Shown here in pieces: positions 35,005 through 44,181 of a stretch of 64,000 nucleotides of DNA (its first letter is position 1; every line of letters begins with the position of its first letter). Location of the stretch: NCBI RefSeq assembly GCF_900113695.1, contig NZ_FOQH01000007.1:186001-250000 (forward strand). Reading direction: 5' to 3'. Under the pieces are notes generated by a model, which was not told the DNA's origin, made no database searches, and saw only the letters and a list, made by a program, of their open reading frames with translations. Made by a program: the position numbers and the translations under genes. The stretch is from Albimonas pacifica (GTDB taxonomy: Bacteria > Pseudomonadota > Alphaproteobacteria > Rhodobacterales > Rhodobacteraceae).

Positions 35005-36327
35005 TCAGGCCCCCGGGGCCGCGGCCTCGATCCGGCGGCGCAGTTCGGCCTGCGCCGCCGCGTCGATGGGAAACCGCCAGACCAGCCCCACCGCCACGAG
35101 CTTCAGGACCACCGGCGCCCCGGCGTAGAGGAGCGAGAGCGTCAGCAGCGCGCCCGGCGCGTTCGTCTCCGCCGCCGCGTCGAAGCCCGCGAGGTCGAGC
35201 GCGAGGAAGGCGAGCCCCCCCGCCAGCGCCTGCGCGGCCTTGGTTGCCACCGACCACACCGCGAAATAGGCGCCGGCCCGGCTCTCCCCCCCTTCGGCCG
35301 CATCGGCGTCGACCACGTCGGCCTGGATCGCGGGCGGCAGCGACAAGTCCGCCCCCAGCGCCACCCCCGACAGCACGCAGACCCCGACGAAGAGCCACAG
35401 GTCCCCCGGCCCCAGGAAGGGGACCAGCGCGAAGATCGCGCAGGCCCACAGCATCGCGCCCCCCCAGACCCGATGCTTGGCGCGCCGGTTCGACAGCCGC
35501 GACCACAGCGGCATCCCCGCCACCGCCGCGAGGAAATAGACCGCGAGCAGGGTCCCCGCATGCTCCGGCGCCCCCAGGACGTGGGAGACGAAGAACAGGA
35601 ACAGCGAGGCCGGCAGCGCGTTCGCCGCCCCGTTCGCCAGCCATGCCGCCAGCAGCCGCAGGAACGGGCCGTTGCGGGCGGCGCGGCTCAGCGCCTCGCG
35701 CCAGGGCAGGCGGCGGGTGGAGGGGTCGGGCGCCTCGGGCGTCGCCCACAGCGCCCAGGCGAAGGCGGGCGGCAGCAGCGCCGCCAGCAGGATCATCACG
35801 TTGCGCAGCCCCTCGGCCGGCCCGTCGGCGGCGGCGTAGGCGACCGCGGCGCCGAGCATCCCCGCCACTCCCGCCGCCTCCCGCCAGGCGGAGACGCGCA
35901 CCCGCCCCGCGTAGTCGGGCGAGAGCTCCGCCCCCCAGGCGAGATACGGCGTCAGCGCCAGCGTCCAGGCGAGGGTCAGCGCGGTCAGCCAGACGCCGGC
36001 ATGGAGCGCGGTCGGCGTCTCGGGCGGCAGCAGCAGCATCCCGGCGGCGAACAGGATCAGCGGGCCGGCCAGCGCCATCCACGGCCGGCGGCGGCCGAAT
36101 CGCCCGGCGATCCCGGCCGGCGTGCGGTCGGACATCACCCCGACCACCGGGTCCGAGATCCCGTCGAGCAGCCGGGCCGCGAGCATGAACGCGCCCAGCG
36201 CCCCCAGGTCCGCGCCCAGCGCCGCGTAGGCGGGCAGCACGTAGACGTAGACCGGGAAATGCAGCGCCCCCAGCGGCGCCATCGGGGCGGCGTAGGCCGC
36301 GAGGATGCGGGCGGGGGGCCAGGTCAT
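35005..36327 (-). CDS. MFS transporter, GPH/MelB-like
   Basis: A 440-residue transporter with about 12 hydrophobic segments. The loop DGISDPVVGVMSDRTPAGIAGRFGRRRPWM is the hallmark of the glycoside-pentoside-hexuronide:cation symporter group (D-P near helix 2, then the RxGRR loop). Substrate unknown. It is the last gene of a minus-strand run starting with photolyase; only 28 bases separate it from trgA. GPH-like carriers accompany photolyase/CFA clusters in some Rhodobacterales, but a link to the stress role is not evident. Confidence 0.85.
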   Translation of the reverse strand: MTWPPARILAAYAAPMAPLGALHFPVYVYVLPAYAALGADLGALGAFMLAARLLDGISDPVVGVMSDRTPAGIAGRFGRRRPWMALAGPLILFAAGMLLLPPETPTALHAGVWLTALTLAWTLALTPYLAWGAELSPDYAGRVRVSAWREAAGVAGMLGAAVAYAAADGPAEGLRNVMILLAALLPPAFAWALWATPEAPDPSTRRLPWREALSRAARNGPFLRLLAAWLANGAANALPASLFLFFVSHVLGAPEHAGTLLAVYFLAAVAGMPLWSRLSNRRAKHRVWGGAMLWACAIFALVPFLGPGDLWLFVGVCVLSGVALGADLSLPPAIQADVVDADAAEGGESRAGAYFAVWSVATKAAQALAGGLAFLALDLAGFDAAAETNAPGALLTLSLLYAGAPVVLKLVAVGLVWRFPIDAAAQAELRRRIEAAAPGA

Positions 36328-36355
36328 GCCGTCCTCCGCCCGCCCGGCGTCGCGG

Positions 36356-36880
36356 TCAGGTCGGCTCGATCACCACCCGGTCCCAGGCGCGGCGGGCGAG
36401 CTCGCCCAGCAGGCCCACGCCCACGGCGGCCAGCAGCGAGGGGATCGCCGCCGGCGAGGCGACCAGCAGCTCGCCCATCTCCACCGCCTTCTTGATCAGG
36501 TGCATGAACAGCGCCTCGGCGGTGGCGAAATGGCTGAAGCCGTAGGCCGCCACCACCGACCGCGCCCCCGCGGCGAGCGAGAACAGCACCCCCGCCGCCA
36601 CGGCCGAGACCAGCGCCGCGCGCACCGTCGAGCCCAGTCCCCGGCCCAGATGCGCGCCCAGCCACTTCCAGCCCGCGATCGCCCCGCAGGCGCCCAGCGC
36701 CATGTAGATCTCGCCGGGGTCGTGGATCTCTTCCAGCGGGACGAAGCGGAAGTGCAGCGCGGCCATGCCCGCGGCCGCGGCCCCGAACAGCAGGGCCGTC
36801 ACCACGCGGGCCGTCGAATACCGCTGGCGGGCATGAAGCGGCCCGCCGCCGGGCGAGGCCGGTCCGTTCAGTCTGCTCAC
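36356..36880 (-). CDS. TrgA family membrane protein
   Basis: A 174-residue inner membrane protein with four hydrophobic segments, beginning after a short polar N-terminus at STARVVTALLFGAAAAGM. The sequence order ARVVTALLF, LGACGAIAGWKWLG, AALVSAVAAGVLFSL and the last amphipathic helix fits TrgA, named for tellurite resistance in Rhodobacter sphaeroides. Start chosen at GTG 36880 because GGGGAG lies 7 bases upstream; an ATG 19 codons earlier has no such site. It is 138 bases after the cyclopropane synthase gene in the same direction. Confidence 0.7.
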   Translation of the reverse strand: MSRLNGPASPGGGPLHARQRYSTARVVTALLFGAAAAGMAALHFRFVPLEEIHDPGEIYMALGACGAIAGWKWLGAHLGRGLGSTVRAALVSAVAAGVLFSLAAGARSVVAAYGFSHFATAEALFMHLIKKAVEMGELLVASPAAIPSLLAAVGVGLLGELARRAWDRVVIEPT

Positions 36881-37018
36881 GCGCTCGCTCCCCGAGCTGC
36901 CGGATACGCACCACGGCCCGGAGCATGCCGGGGCCATGGCGCCGACGCAAGATCGCGCCCGCGCCGCGCCGCGCTGGCGAAGGGCGGGCAGGCGAAGGGC
37001 GGGCTGGGCCGCCGGCGC

Positions 37019-38233
37019 TCAGGCGGTCCGGCGCAGCGTGACCTGGGTGACGTCCGTGGTGCCGGCCAGGAAGCAGGCCGCGCAGGAGGCGAGGTAGAAG
37101 TTCCACATCCGCCGGAAGCGCTCGTCGAAGCCCATCGGCGCGATGTCGGTCCAGGCGTCCTCGAACCGGTCGCGCCAGCGGCGCAGGGTCTCGGAGTAGC
37201 TGTCCCCGAACTCGATCGAGCCCGCGATCTCCAGCCCCGCGCGCCGCGTCTGCTCGGCCAGCGCCGAGGGGCTGGGCAGCATGCCGCCGGGGAAGATGTA
37301 CTTCTGCACGAAGTCCACGCCGCGACGGTAGCCGTCGAACAGCCGGTCGTGGATGGTGATGATCTGCAGGGAGGCGCGGGCGTCCGGCTTCAGCCGGTCG
37401 CGCAGGGCCTCGAAATAGACCGGCCAGTACTGCTCGCCCACCGCCTCGAACATCTCGATCGAGGCGACGCCGTCGTAGATCCCCCGCTCGTCGCGGTAGT
37501 CGCGGATCACCACCTCGACCCGGTCGGCGAGGCCGGCGTCGAAGATCCGCCGCCGGGCGAAGTCGTGCTGGGCCTGGGAGATGGTCAGCGCGGTGACCTT
37601 CAGACCCCGCTCGCCGGCCGCGTATTCCGCAAAGCCCCCCCAGCCGCATCCGATCTCGAGCACATGCCCCCCCTCCGGCGCGCCGATGGCGTCGCAGATG
37701 GCGGCGTACTTGTTGCGCTGGGCGGCCTCCAGGCTCTCCTGCATGCCCGAGAACAGGGCCGAGGAGTAGGTCATGCTGTCGTCCAGCCAGCGCGAGTAGA
37801 ACGGGTTCCCCAGGTCGTAATGGGCGGCGATGTTGCGCTTCGAGCCGGTCTTGGTGTTGCGGTTCATCCAGTGCCGCAGCCGGGCGACCATGCGCACCAG
37901 GCCCGCGCCGGCGAAGGGGCGCGCGATGATCTCGTTGTTGATCAGCGCCACGTCCAGCACCGCCTGCAGGTCCGGGCTGTCCCAGGCGCCGTCCATGTAG
38001 GCCTCGGCGAAGCCCATCTCCCCGTCGCGGATCAGGCGCGAGAACACCGACGGGTCGCGCACCAGCACCACCCCGTTCGGGCCGGGCTTCTCGCCCTTCG
38101 CCTCGAAGCTGCGCCCGTCGGGGAGCACGAAGGTGAAGCTCCCCGTCTCGATCCGGCTCACCACGTCGAAGACCGAGGCGAACCAGCGCGGCAGCGCCTG
38201 CTGCCCTTTCGTGGTGCTGAGCAATTCGGTCAT
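37019..38233 (-). CDS. Cyclopropane-fatty-acyl-phospholipid synthase family methyltransferase
   Basis: A 404-residue SAM enzyme. The N-terminal lipid-binding part carries EMGFAEAYMDGAWDSPDL; the methyltransferase part has AHYDLGNPFYSRWLDDSMTYSSALF, the SAM motif VLEIGCGWGGFAEYAA and FVQKYIFPGGMLPS. It methylates the double bond of membrane phospholipid acyl chains. In Rhodobacter sphaeroides, paralogues in the ChrR-RpoE regulon (CfaA, and the methylase of furan fatty-acid synthesis) sit with DUF1365 and FAD oxidoreductase genes, exactly as here. Which of these two products is made cannot be told from sequence alone. Confidence 0.9.
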   Translation of the reverse strand: MTELLSTTKGQQALPRWFASVFDVVSRIETGSFTFVLPDGRSFEAKGEKPGPNGVVLVRDPSVFSRLIRDGEMGFAEAYMDGAWDSPDLQAVLDVALINNEIIARPFAGAGLVRMVARLRHWMNRNTKTGSKRNIAAHYDLGNPFYSRWLDDSMTYSSALFSGMQESLEAAQRNKYAAICDAIGAPEGGHVLEIGCGWGGFAEYAAGERGLKVTALTISQAQHDFARRRIFDAGLADRVEVVIRDYRDERGIYDGVASIEMFEAVGEQYWPVYFEALRDRLKPDARASLQIITIHDRLFDGYRRGVDFVQKYIFPGGMLPSPSALAEQTRRAGLEIAGSIEFGDSYSETLRRWRDRFEDAWTDIAPMGFDERFRRMWNFYLASCAACFLAGTTDVTQVTLRRTA

Positions 38234-38272
38234 GCGGCGGCCCTCCGATCATCCTGCCCCTCACGTCAAAAG

Positions 38273-39088
38273 TTAGCGGGCCAGGCGCGGATCCGGCAAC
38301 GTTTCCGTCGCCGAAACGGGCCCGGAATCGCCCTTCGGGCCCCGATACCGGCGGAAAGGGGCGCCTTTCAGCCACAGCCGCAGCGCCTGCCAGTGAATCG
38401 CGGCCATCACCTGCATCGGCAGGAAGGGCGCCGCCAGCGCCAGCCGGGCCAGCGTCGCGTCGCTCAGCGGGCGCCGCGCGCCGTTCTGCGTGGCGATCAG
38501 CAGGTCCCCCGCGGCGTCCCCCTGCTTGATGCGGACCGCGAGCCGCTCCCCCGGCTCGGCGAGGTCGAAGCGGTAGGTCTGGTCCATCCCGATGAAGGGC
38601 GAGACGAACATCTCCTTGACCTGGGAATGCCGCCGCGGGCCCTCCCCCTCGGCCGAGAGCACGTAGGGGACCTGGTCGCCGAACGTGTTCTTCACCTCGT
38701 AGAGCACGGTCTCCAGCCGGCCGTCCGCGTCCTCGCAGAAATAGACCGACAGCGGGTTGAACACCCAGCCCAGGAACCGCGGCATCGCCAGCAGCCGGAT
38801 GCGGGCCGGGCGGGGGCGTCCGGCCTCGGCCAGCCGCGCCTCGACCCAGGGGCGCAGGGGCGAGCCGTCGCGCGGCCCGTGGTCGGCGTCGTGATGGCTG
38901 AGCAGGTTGAAGCGGTTGGCGGAGAACAGGCGCAGCGCCGCCCCCGTCTCGGCCAGCCGGTCCACGTCCAGCAGCAGCGTCCACAGCGCGTAGCGGAAGC
39001 GGTGCGCCTTCGGGCGAAGGCGCATGTGCATCACGTGCCCCTCGTAGGCGCAGCCCTGCTCGGGCGGGAGGGGCGGCCTGCGGCTCAT
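38273..39088 (-). CDS. DUF1365 family protein
   Basis: A 271-residue protein with the family segments YEGHVMHMRLRPKAHRFRYALWTLLLDVDRL, LAMPRFLGWVFNPLSVYFCED and VKEMFVSPFIGMDQTYRFDL. DUF1365 proteins almost always occur with a cyclopropane-type methyltransferase and an FAD-dependent amine-oxidase-like protein and are thought to take part in modification of unsaturated fatty acids. The ATG overlaps the stop of the FAD oxidoreductase gene as ATGA, and the methyltransferase starts 39 bases downstream, so the three are one functional unit. Confidence 0.92.
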   Translation of the reverse strand: MSRRPPLPPEQGCAYEGHVMHMRLRPKAHRFRYALWTLLLDVDRLAETGAALRLFSANRFNLLSHHDADHGPRDGSPLRPWVEARLAEAGRPRPARIRLLAMPRFLGWVFNPLSVYFCEDADGRLETVLYEVKNTFGDQVPYVLSAEGEGPRRHSQVKEMFVSPFIGMDQTYRFDLAEPGERLAVRIKQGDAAGDLLIATQNGARRPLSDATLARLALAAPFLPMQVMAAIHWQALRLWLKGAPFRRYRGPKGDSGPVSATETLPDPRLAR

Positions 39089-40416
39089 TCCGCCGCCGTC
39101 GCCGCGAACCGGTCGGGCATCGCCGCTCCGGTCTCGCGCGCCCAGGCGGGCCGCGCGCCCAGCGCCATGGCGGCGCGCAGGCCCGAGCGCAGGCCGTCCT
39201 CGTGGAAGCCCCAGCCCAGCCAGGCGCCGGCGTGCCAGAGGCCGCCGCGGCCCTGCACCGCGTCCATCCCCGCCTGCGCCTCGAAGGCCGCCCCGTCGTA
39301 GAGGGGATGGGCGTAGGTGAACTCCCCGTGCACGGCGTAGGGGTCCGGCTCCACCCCCGGGTTCAGCGACACGAACAGCGGCGCCTGCGCCGGCAGCCCC
39401 TGCAGGCGGTTCATCCAGTAGGAGACCTCGGCCGGCCGCTCGGCGTCCGCCGCGGCGCCCTGGCTGAGGAAGTTCCACGACGACCACACCTTGCGCCGCC
39501 GCGGCATCAGCGCGGGGTCGGAGTGCAGGACCGCCCGGTTCTGCGTGTAGCGGATCGCCGAGAGCCGCGCGCGCTCCTCCGCGTCGGCGTCCGCCATCAG
39601 CCCCAGCGAGACGTCCGAGTGCGTGGCCAGCACCACCTGGTCGAAGCGCCCCTCCGAGCCGTCGTCGAAGCGGATGCGAACGCCCTCGGGCCCGCGCGTG
39701 ATCTCCTGCGCGCCCACCCCCAGCGAGGCCCGCGGCCCCAGCGCCTGCACCAGCCGGCGCACATACTCGCGCGAGCCGCCGTCGACCGTGCGCCAGCGTT
39801 GCGCAGGGTCGAGGCCGGTCATCAGGTCGTGGTTGCGGAAGAAGGCCACGAAGCTCGAGGCCGGGAAGTCCAGCATCTGCGCGGTCGAGGTCGACCAGAT
39901 CGCGCCCCCCATCGGCAGCACGAAGCGGTCGCGGAACGCCTCGGAATAGCCGCGCGCGATCAGCCAGTCGCCCAGGCTCACGCCCTCCAGCGCCCCGCCC
40001 TCCAGCTCCTCGGCCGCCGAGCGGTTGAAGCGCAGGATCTCGAGCAGCATCCGGATGTGGCGGGGGTTGGCGCAGTTGGCGGGCTGGGCGAACAGCCGCG
40101 CGAGGTCGTCGCAGGCGTATTCGTAGGCCCCGCCCTTCAGCGAGAAGCCGAAGCTCATGTCCGACCACTTGGTCGGCACGTCCAGATGCTCGAAGAGCGC
40201 GGTGAGGTTGGGGTAGTTGCGCCGGTTGTAGACGATGAAGCCGGTGTCGACGGCGATGGGGCCGGACAGGCCGAAGCGCTCTCCCGGCGCCTCGACGGTG
40301 TTGGCGTGGCCGCCGAAACGCTGGTCCCGCTCGAACAGGTGGACGTCGTGGCGCTCCGCGAGGGCGAGCGCCGCGCCCAGGCCCGAGATGCCGGCGCCGA
40401 TGACCGCGATCTTCAT
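39085..40416 (-). CDS. FAD-dependent amine-oxidase-like oxidoreductase
   Basis: A 443-residue flavoprotein. The dinucleotide fold is at the very N-terminus (KIAVIGAGISGLGAALALAERHDVHLFERD) followed by GGHANTVE, a common variant of the GG doublet motif. The C-terminal FAD contact is the GLWHAGAWLGWGFHEDGLRSGLRAA region. It belongs to the NAD/FAD protein group linked with DUF1365 and cyclopropane synthase. In Rhodobacter the corresponding protein is proposed to desaturate or oxidise methylated membrane fatty acids toward furan fatty acids; applying this here is inference. It follows photolyase by 55 bases. Confidence 0.9.
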   Translation of the reverse strand: MKIAVIGAGISGLGAALALAERHDVHLFERDQRFGGHANTVEAPGERFGLSGPIAVDTGFIVYNRRNYPNLTALFEHLDVPTKWSDMSFGFSLKGGAYEYACDDLARLFAQPANCANPRHIRMLLEILRFNRSAAEELEGGALEGVSLGDWLIARGYSEAFRDRFVLPMGGAIWSTSTAQMLDFPASSFVAFFRNHDLMTGLDPAQRWRTVDGGSREYVRRLVQALGPRASLGVGAQEITRGPEGVRIRFDDGSEGRFDQVVLATHSDVSLGLMADADAEERARLSAIRYTQNRAVLHSDPALMPRRRKVWSSWNFLSQGAAADAERPAEVSYWMNRLQGLPAQAPLFVSLNPGVEPDPYAVHGEFTYAHPLYDGAAFEAQAGMDAVQGRGGLWHAGAWLGWGFHEDGLRSGLRAAMALGARPAWARETGAAMPDRFAATAAE

Positions 40417-40471
40417 ACGTCTCTCCGTCTCGCCGGCGGGGGCCGGCCGGTTGGCAGGGGGCGCGGGGCCG

Positions 40472-41917
40472 TCAGGCCGCGTCGCGCCGGGATTTCCAGT
40501 CCTGATAGGCGTCGAGCGCCTGCTGTCGGCCTTCCTTGAGGCCGACGATCGGCTTGTCGGGGTAGCGGTCGCCCGGGCTCAGGCCCCAGGCGCGCGGGGC
40601 GGCCTCGAAGAAGGCCAGCGCGTCGGCATGGGGCTTCGCGCGTCCCTCGGCGATGAAGCGGTCGCGGTAGACGCCGTCGGGGTCGAACTTCTCGGCCTGG
40701 GTCTGCGGGTTGAAGACCCGGAAATAGGGAGCGGCGTCGGGGCCCGAGCCCGCCACCCACTGCCAGCCCAGCGCGTTCGAGGCCGGGTCCCAGTCCACCA
40801 GCGTGTCGCGGAACCAGGCCTCGCCGACCTTCCAGTGCACCAGCATGTGCTTGGTCAGGTAGTTCGCGGCGATCATGCGGAAGCGGTTGTGCATCCGCCC
40901 GGTGACGAATAGCTCGCGCATCGCGGCGTCGACGGCCTCGATCCCGGTGCGGCCGCGCCGCCAGGCCTCGGCCGCCTCGCCGTCCTCGCGCCAGGGGAAG
41001 GCGCTCCATTCCGGGCGCCAGTTGTCGGTGGCCATCTCGGGCGAGTGGTGGAGGAGGTGATAGGCGAATTCGCGCCACACCAGCTCCTGCAGGAACTTCT
41101 GGGCCGGTTTCGCCACCGCCCCCTGCCGGCGCGGCTGGGTCGCGGCCCAGATCTGGCGGGGCGAGATCTCGCCGACCGCGAGGTGGTGGGAGAGGCCGGA
41201 GGTCGCCTCCCGGTCCGGGCGGTCGCGCTCCTCGGCATAGGCGCGCAGGTCCTCCTCGAGGAAGGCGGCGAGGCGCTGGAGCGCGGCGCGCTCCCCGATC
41301 TCCACCCGCTCGGCCAGCACCGGGGCGCCGCGGCGCATGTCGGCGGCCATGCCCCAGGCGTCGAGCGCGTCGGAGGCGGGCCAGCCCTGCGGCGAGGGCC
41401 AGCGGGAGGGGGCGGCGATCGGCTCGTGCACCACCCGCTCGGCCACCGCGCGCCAGTAGGGGGTGTAGACCTTGTAGGGGCCGCCCTGCCCGGTCTCGAC
41501 CGTCCAGGGCTCGTGCAGGAGGGCGCCGTTGAAGCTCCGCGCCTCCAGCCCGTCGGAGCGGAGCGCGGATTTCACGGCCTCGTCCCGCGCGCGCGCCGGG
41601 CCGTCGTAGAGCCGGTTCCACAGGACCGCGTCGGCGCCGGTCTCCTTCGCCAGGTCGCGCAGCACGTCGAGCGCCGCGCCCCGGCGCAGGATCAGGCGGG
41701 CGCCCAGACCCTCGAGATCGCGGGCCAGCGCGCGCAACGAGCCTTCCATCCGCCAGCGGTGGGCGGCGCCCGTCGCCTCGGCCACGGGATCGAGGATCCA
41801 GACCGGGATCACCGGGCCGCCGCGCTCGATCGCGGCATGAAGCGCGGGGTTGTCGGCCAGCCGCAGATCGCGGCGCAGCCAGAGCAGGGCGGGGGATATG
41901 TCGTTCGCGGCGGGCAT
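40472..41917 (-). CDS. phrA: Deoxyribodipyrimidine photolyase
   Basis: A 481-residue class I photolyase/cryptochrome. The N-terminal antenna domain starts PALLWLRRDLRLADNPAL. The C-terminal FAD domain has the WREFAYHLLHHSPEM, NWRPEWSAFPW, DAAMRELFVTGRMHNRFRMIAANYLTKHMLVHW and WDPASNALGWQWVAGSGPDAAPYFRVFNP stretches expected for CPD repair. Light-driven repair of pyrimidine dimers. Start: ATG 41917 preferred over GTG 41956 because a candidate promoter -10 lies between them. The symbol follows the Rhodobacter gene in the same regulon. Confidence 0.92.
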   Translation of the reverse strand: MPAANDISPALLWLRRDLRLADNPALHAAIERGGPVIPVWILDPVAEATGAAHRWRMEGSLRALARDLEGLGARLILRRGAALDVLRDLAKETGADAVLWNRLYDGPARARDEAVKSALRSDGLEARSFNGALLHEPWTVETGQGGPYKVYTPYWRAVAERVVHEPIAAPSRWPSPQGWPASDALDAWGMAADMRRGAPVLAERVEIGERAALQRLAAFLEEDLRAYAEERDRPDREATSGLSHHLAVGEISPRQIWAATQPRRQGAVAKPAQKFLQELVWREFAYHLLHHSPEMATDNWRPEWSAFPWREDGEAAEAWRRGRTGIEAVDAAMRELFVTGRMHNRFRMIAANYLTKHMLVHWKVGEAWFRDTLVDWDPASNALGWQWVAGSGPDAAPYFRVFNPQTQAEKFDPDGVYRDRFIAEGRAKPHADALAFFEAAPRAWGLSPGDRYPDKPIVGLKEGRQQALDAYQDWKSRRDAA

Positions 41918-41925
41918 GTCGTTTG

Positions 41926-41955
41926 CAGTTACGCGCGCCGCGGCGATCGGGTTCA
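41926..41955 (-). promoter_or_regulatory. Candidate ECF-sigma (RpoE/ChrR type) promoter of phrA
   Basis: On the minus strand TGAACC (41955-41950), 18 bases, then TAACTG (41931-41926). Rhodobacter RpoE promoters are remembered as TGATCC, about 18 bases, TAAG-type; the match is 5 of 6 in the -35 and the TAA of the -10. The start of transcription would be only a few bases before the phrA ATG (41917), implying an almost leaderless mRNA. Suggestive only. Confidence 0.35.
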
Positions 41956-42053
41956 CTTTTCAGGCGGTTTCCCGGGAAACCTATCGTGACCCCTGAAGGC
42001 TGGCCGGGCGCGCGCGCCGCCCTAGCGGCGGGCCGCGCCCCCGGCCCCGCGGC

Positions 42054-43196
42054 TCAGGCGAAGTAGTCGCGGATGATGCGGGCGTAGACCGCCTTCAGTC
42101 TCTCGATCTCGGCCACCGGCGCGCATTCGTCGGTCTGGTGCATGGTCAGGCCGGTCAGGCCGAACTCGGCCACCGGGCAATGCGCCTTCACGAAGCGCGC
42201 GTCCGAGGTGCCGCCGGAGGTGGAGAGCTCCGGCGTCCTGCCCGTCTCGGCCCGGATCGCGGAGGAGATCAGGTCCGAGAGCTCGCCCGGCGGGGTGATG
42301 AAGCTTTCGCCCGTCAGGCGGGTGGTCACGGCGATCTTCACGCCGCCGGCGGCGGCCTCGGCCTCGGCCGCCTCGCGCTCCAGCCACTCGATCAGCGAGG
42401 CGCCGGTGTGCAGGTCGTTGAAGCGGATGTTCACGACCGCCTTCGCCTCGCCGGGGATGACGTTGGCCGCGGGGTTGCCCGTCTCGATCGCCACCAGCGC
42501 CAGCGTCGAGGGCTGGAAATGCTCCGAGCCCCGGTCGAGCTCGTGGGCGGCCAGCTTCGCGGCCAGCGCGGCGAGCGGGGGCAGCGGGTTCAGCGCCTTG
42601 TGGGGATAGGCGCTGTGGCCCTGGCGGCCCGAGGCGGTGAGGGTGGCGGTGATCGCCCCGCGCCGGCCGATCTTGACCATGTCGCCGAAGGTCTCGCGGC
42701 TGGTGGGCTCGCCGACGAGGCAGTGGTCGACCTTTTCGCCCTCGCGCTCCATCCACTCCAGGATCGCGACGGTGCCGTCGGTGGAGGGGCCTTCCTCGTC
42801 CCCGGTGATCATCAGGGCGATCGAGCCGCGCACGCCCTGACGGGCGGCGTCGACGGCGGCCGCGGCGAAGGCGGCGACGCCCGATTTCATGTCGCAGGCG
42901 CCGCGGCCCCAGACCATGCCGTCCGCGATCTCGCCCGAGAACGGGGGCCGGGTCCAGCGGGCGGGGTCGCCGGTGGGCACCACGTCGGTATGGCCGTTGA
43001 AGCCCAGGCAGGGCCCCTGCTCGCCGAAGCGGGCGTAGAGGTTGGGGGTGCCGTTGCGGTCGATCCGGGTGCAGCGGAAGCCGGCCTCGGAGAGCAGCTC
43101 CTCCAGCAGCACCAGGGCGCCGCCCTCCTCGGGCGTCACCGAGGGGCATTTGACCAGGGCGGAGGTCAGGGCGACGGGATCGACGGGGTCGGACAT
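42054..43196 (-). CDS. dapE: Succinyl-diaminopimelate desuccinylase
   Basis: A 380-residue M20 metallopeptidase. Metal-binding and catalytic stretches are [42 protein letters not shown] (catalytic Glu) and the C-terminal GGTSDARF plus [10 protein letters not shown] lid domain ([25 protein letters not shown]) confirms the DapE subgroup. It releases succinate from N-succinyl-LL-diaminopimelate in lysine/peptidoglycan precursor synthesis. dapD, which makes the succinylated intermediate, lies 3.5 kb upstream on the same strand with five other genes between. ATG 43196 chosen because the family start is [16 protein letters not shown]. Confidence 0.96.
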   Translation of the reverse strand: MSDPVDPVALTSALVKCPSVTPEEGGALVLLEELLSEAGFRCTRIDRNGTPNLYARFGEQGPCLGFNGHTDVVPTGDPARWTRPPFSGEIADGMVWGRGACDMKSGVAAFAAAAVDAARQGVRGSIALMITGDEEGPSTDGTVAILEWMEREGEKVDHCLVGEPTSRETFGDMVKIGRRGAITATLTASGRQGHSAYPHKALNPLPPLAALAAKLAAHELDRGSEHFQPSTLALVAIETGNPAANVIPGEAKAVVNIRFNDLHTGASLIEWLEREAAEAEAAAGGVKIAVTTRLTGESFITPPGELSDLISSAIRAETGRTPELSTSGGTSDARFVKAHCPVAEFGLTGLTMHQTDECAPVAEIERLKAVYARIIRDYFA

Positions 43197-43431
43197 AACG
43201 CGGAGGCTCCTGCGGTGGATCGCGGCCAAGGGACCGCAGCGCCGAGGGATTGGCAAGGCCCGCGCCCCGATCCGCCTCCCCCACGCGGCGCCCTGCCCGG
43301 CGCGCGGCCCCGGATCCGGCCGATGCCCCGGCCCTGGCCCTGGCCCCGCGCCCGCCTCCCGGCCTGAGGGCCTCCCCCCGGGCCGGCCCCGCGCAGCCGC
43401 GGCCCCGCCCTTCAGCCTGTCCGCGGGGCGG

Positions 43432-44088
43432 CTACGCCGGCCCGGTCGTCTCCAGCGGGCGGCGGGATTCGATCAGGCGGGCGATGGCCGAGGCGGCCCC
43501 GACCTCGTCCAGCGCGTGGCCGAGCGTCATCGAGACGCTGCTGAAGGCCACCCGGTCCCAGATCGCGATCCGCGCCATCGGGACCCGGCAGGCCAGCGGC
43601 GCGAGATCCTTCACGAAGTCGAAGAACGCCCGCTGCCGCCAGCGGGCGGAGCCGGCGCCCGACAGCTCGCCCGGCGCGGCGGAGGCGCCGAACTGGATCT
43701 CGGCGCTCTGCGTCGTCCAGCGGCCGCCGACGATGCCGGCGTCGAGGGCCTGACGCTCGAAGCTGGCGCAGAAGTCGAGGTACTTGCGGGTCGGGAAATG
43801 GGCCAGCGCCCGGTAGGCCGGCGCCTCCAGCGTCTGGGCGCGCCAGCGGTTGAAGTGCAGCTCGCCGTCGAGCGCCACCGCCATGTCGCCGTAGGCCAGC
43901 GTCCAGCCGCCGACATGGGTCCCCGGCGGCTCGTCCATTTTGCCGCCCAGCGCGCGGTAGACCTGCATCACCTGCTCGGCCAGCCCCTCGCGCACGAAGT
44001 CGGCGGGGCGGGGCAGCGGCAGCTCCGTCCCCGGGCCCGCGCCCCGCGAATGAAGCAGCGTCATCAGCTTCTCGGTGCGTTCGATCAT
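43432..44088 (-). CDS. Conserved-looking protein of unknown function (218 aa)
   Basis: A soluble 218-residue protein, no signal peptide or membrane segment. It starts [26 protein letters not shown]; the middle has several aromatic/charged strands ([25 protein letters not shown]) and the end is [25 protein letters not shown] do not recognise a domain. It lies between dapE and an exonuclease on the same strand, 235 bases before dapE and 93 bases after the exonuclease gene. Real coding is supported by length, a plausible ATG and Rhodobacter-like codon use. Confidence 0.6.
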   Translation of the reverse strand: MIERTEKLMTLLHSRGAGPGTELPLPRPADFVREGLAEQVMQVYRALGGKMDEPPGTHVGGWTLAYGDMAVALDGELHFNRWRAQTLEAPAYRALAHFPTRKYLDFCASFERQALDAGIVGGRWTTQSAEIQFGASAAPGELSGAGSARWRQRAFFDFVKDLAPLACRVPMARIAIWDRVAFSSVSMTLGHALDEVGAASAIARLIESRRPLETTGPA

Positions 44089-44181
44089 CCGCGCGCCTCC
44101 CTTCGACCACCGGAAGGGATGCCGCGAGGGAGATTGAGATGGTTTTAACGACCCCCGCGAAGCCGCCGAATGACGCGCGCG

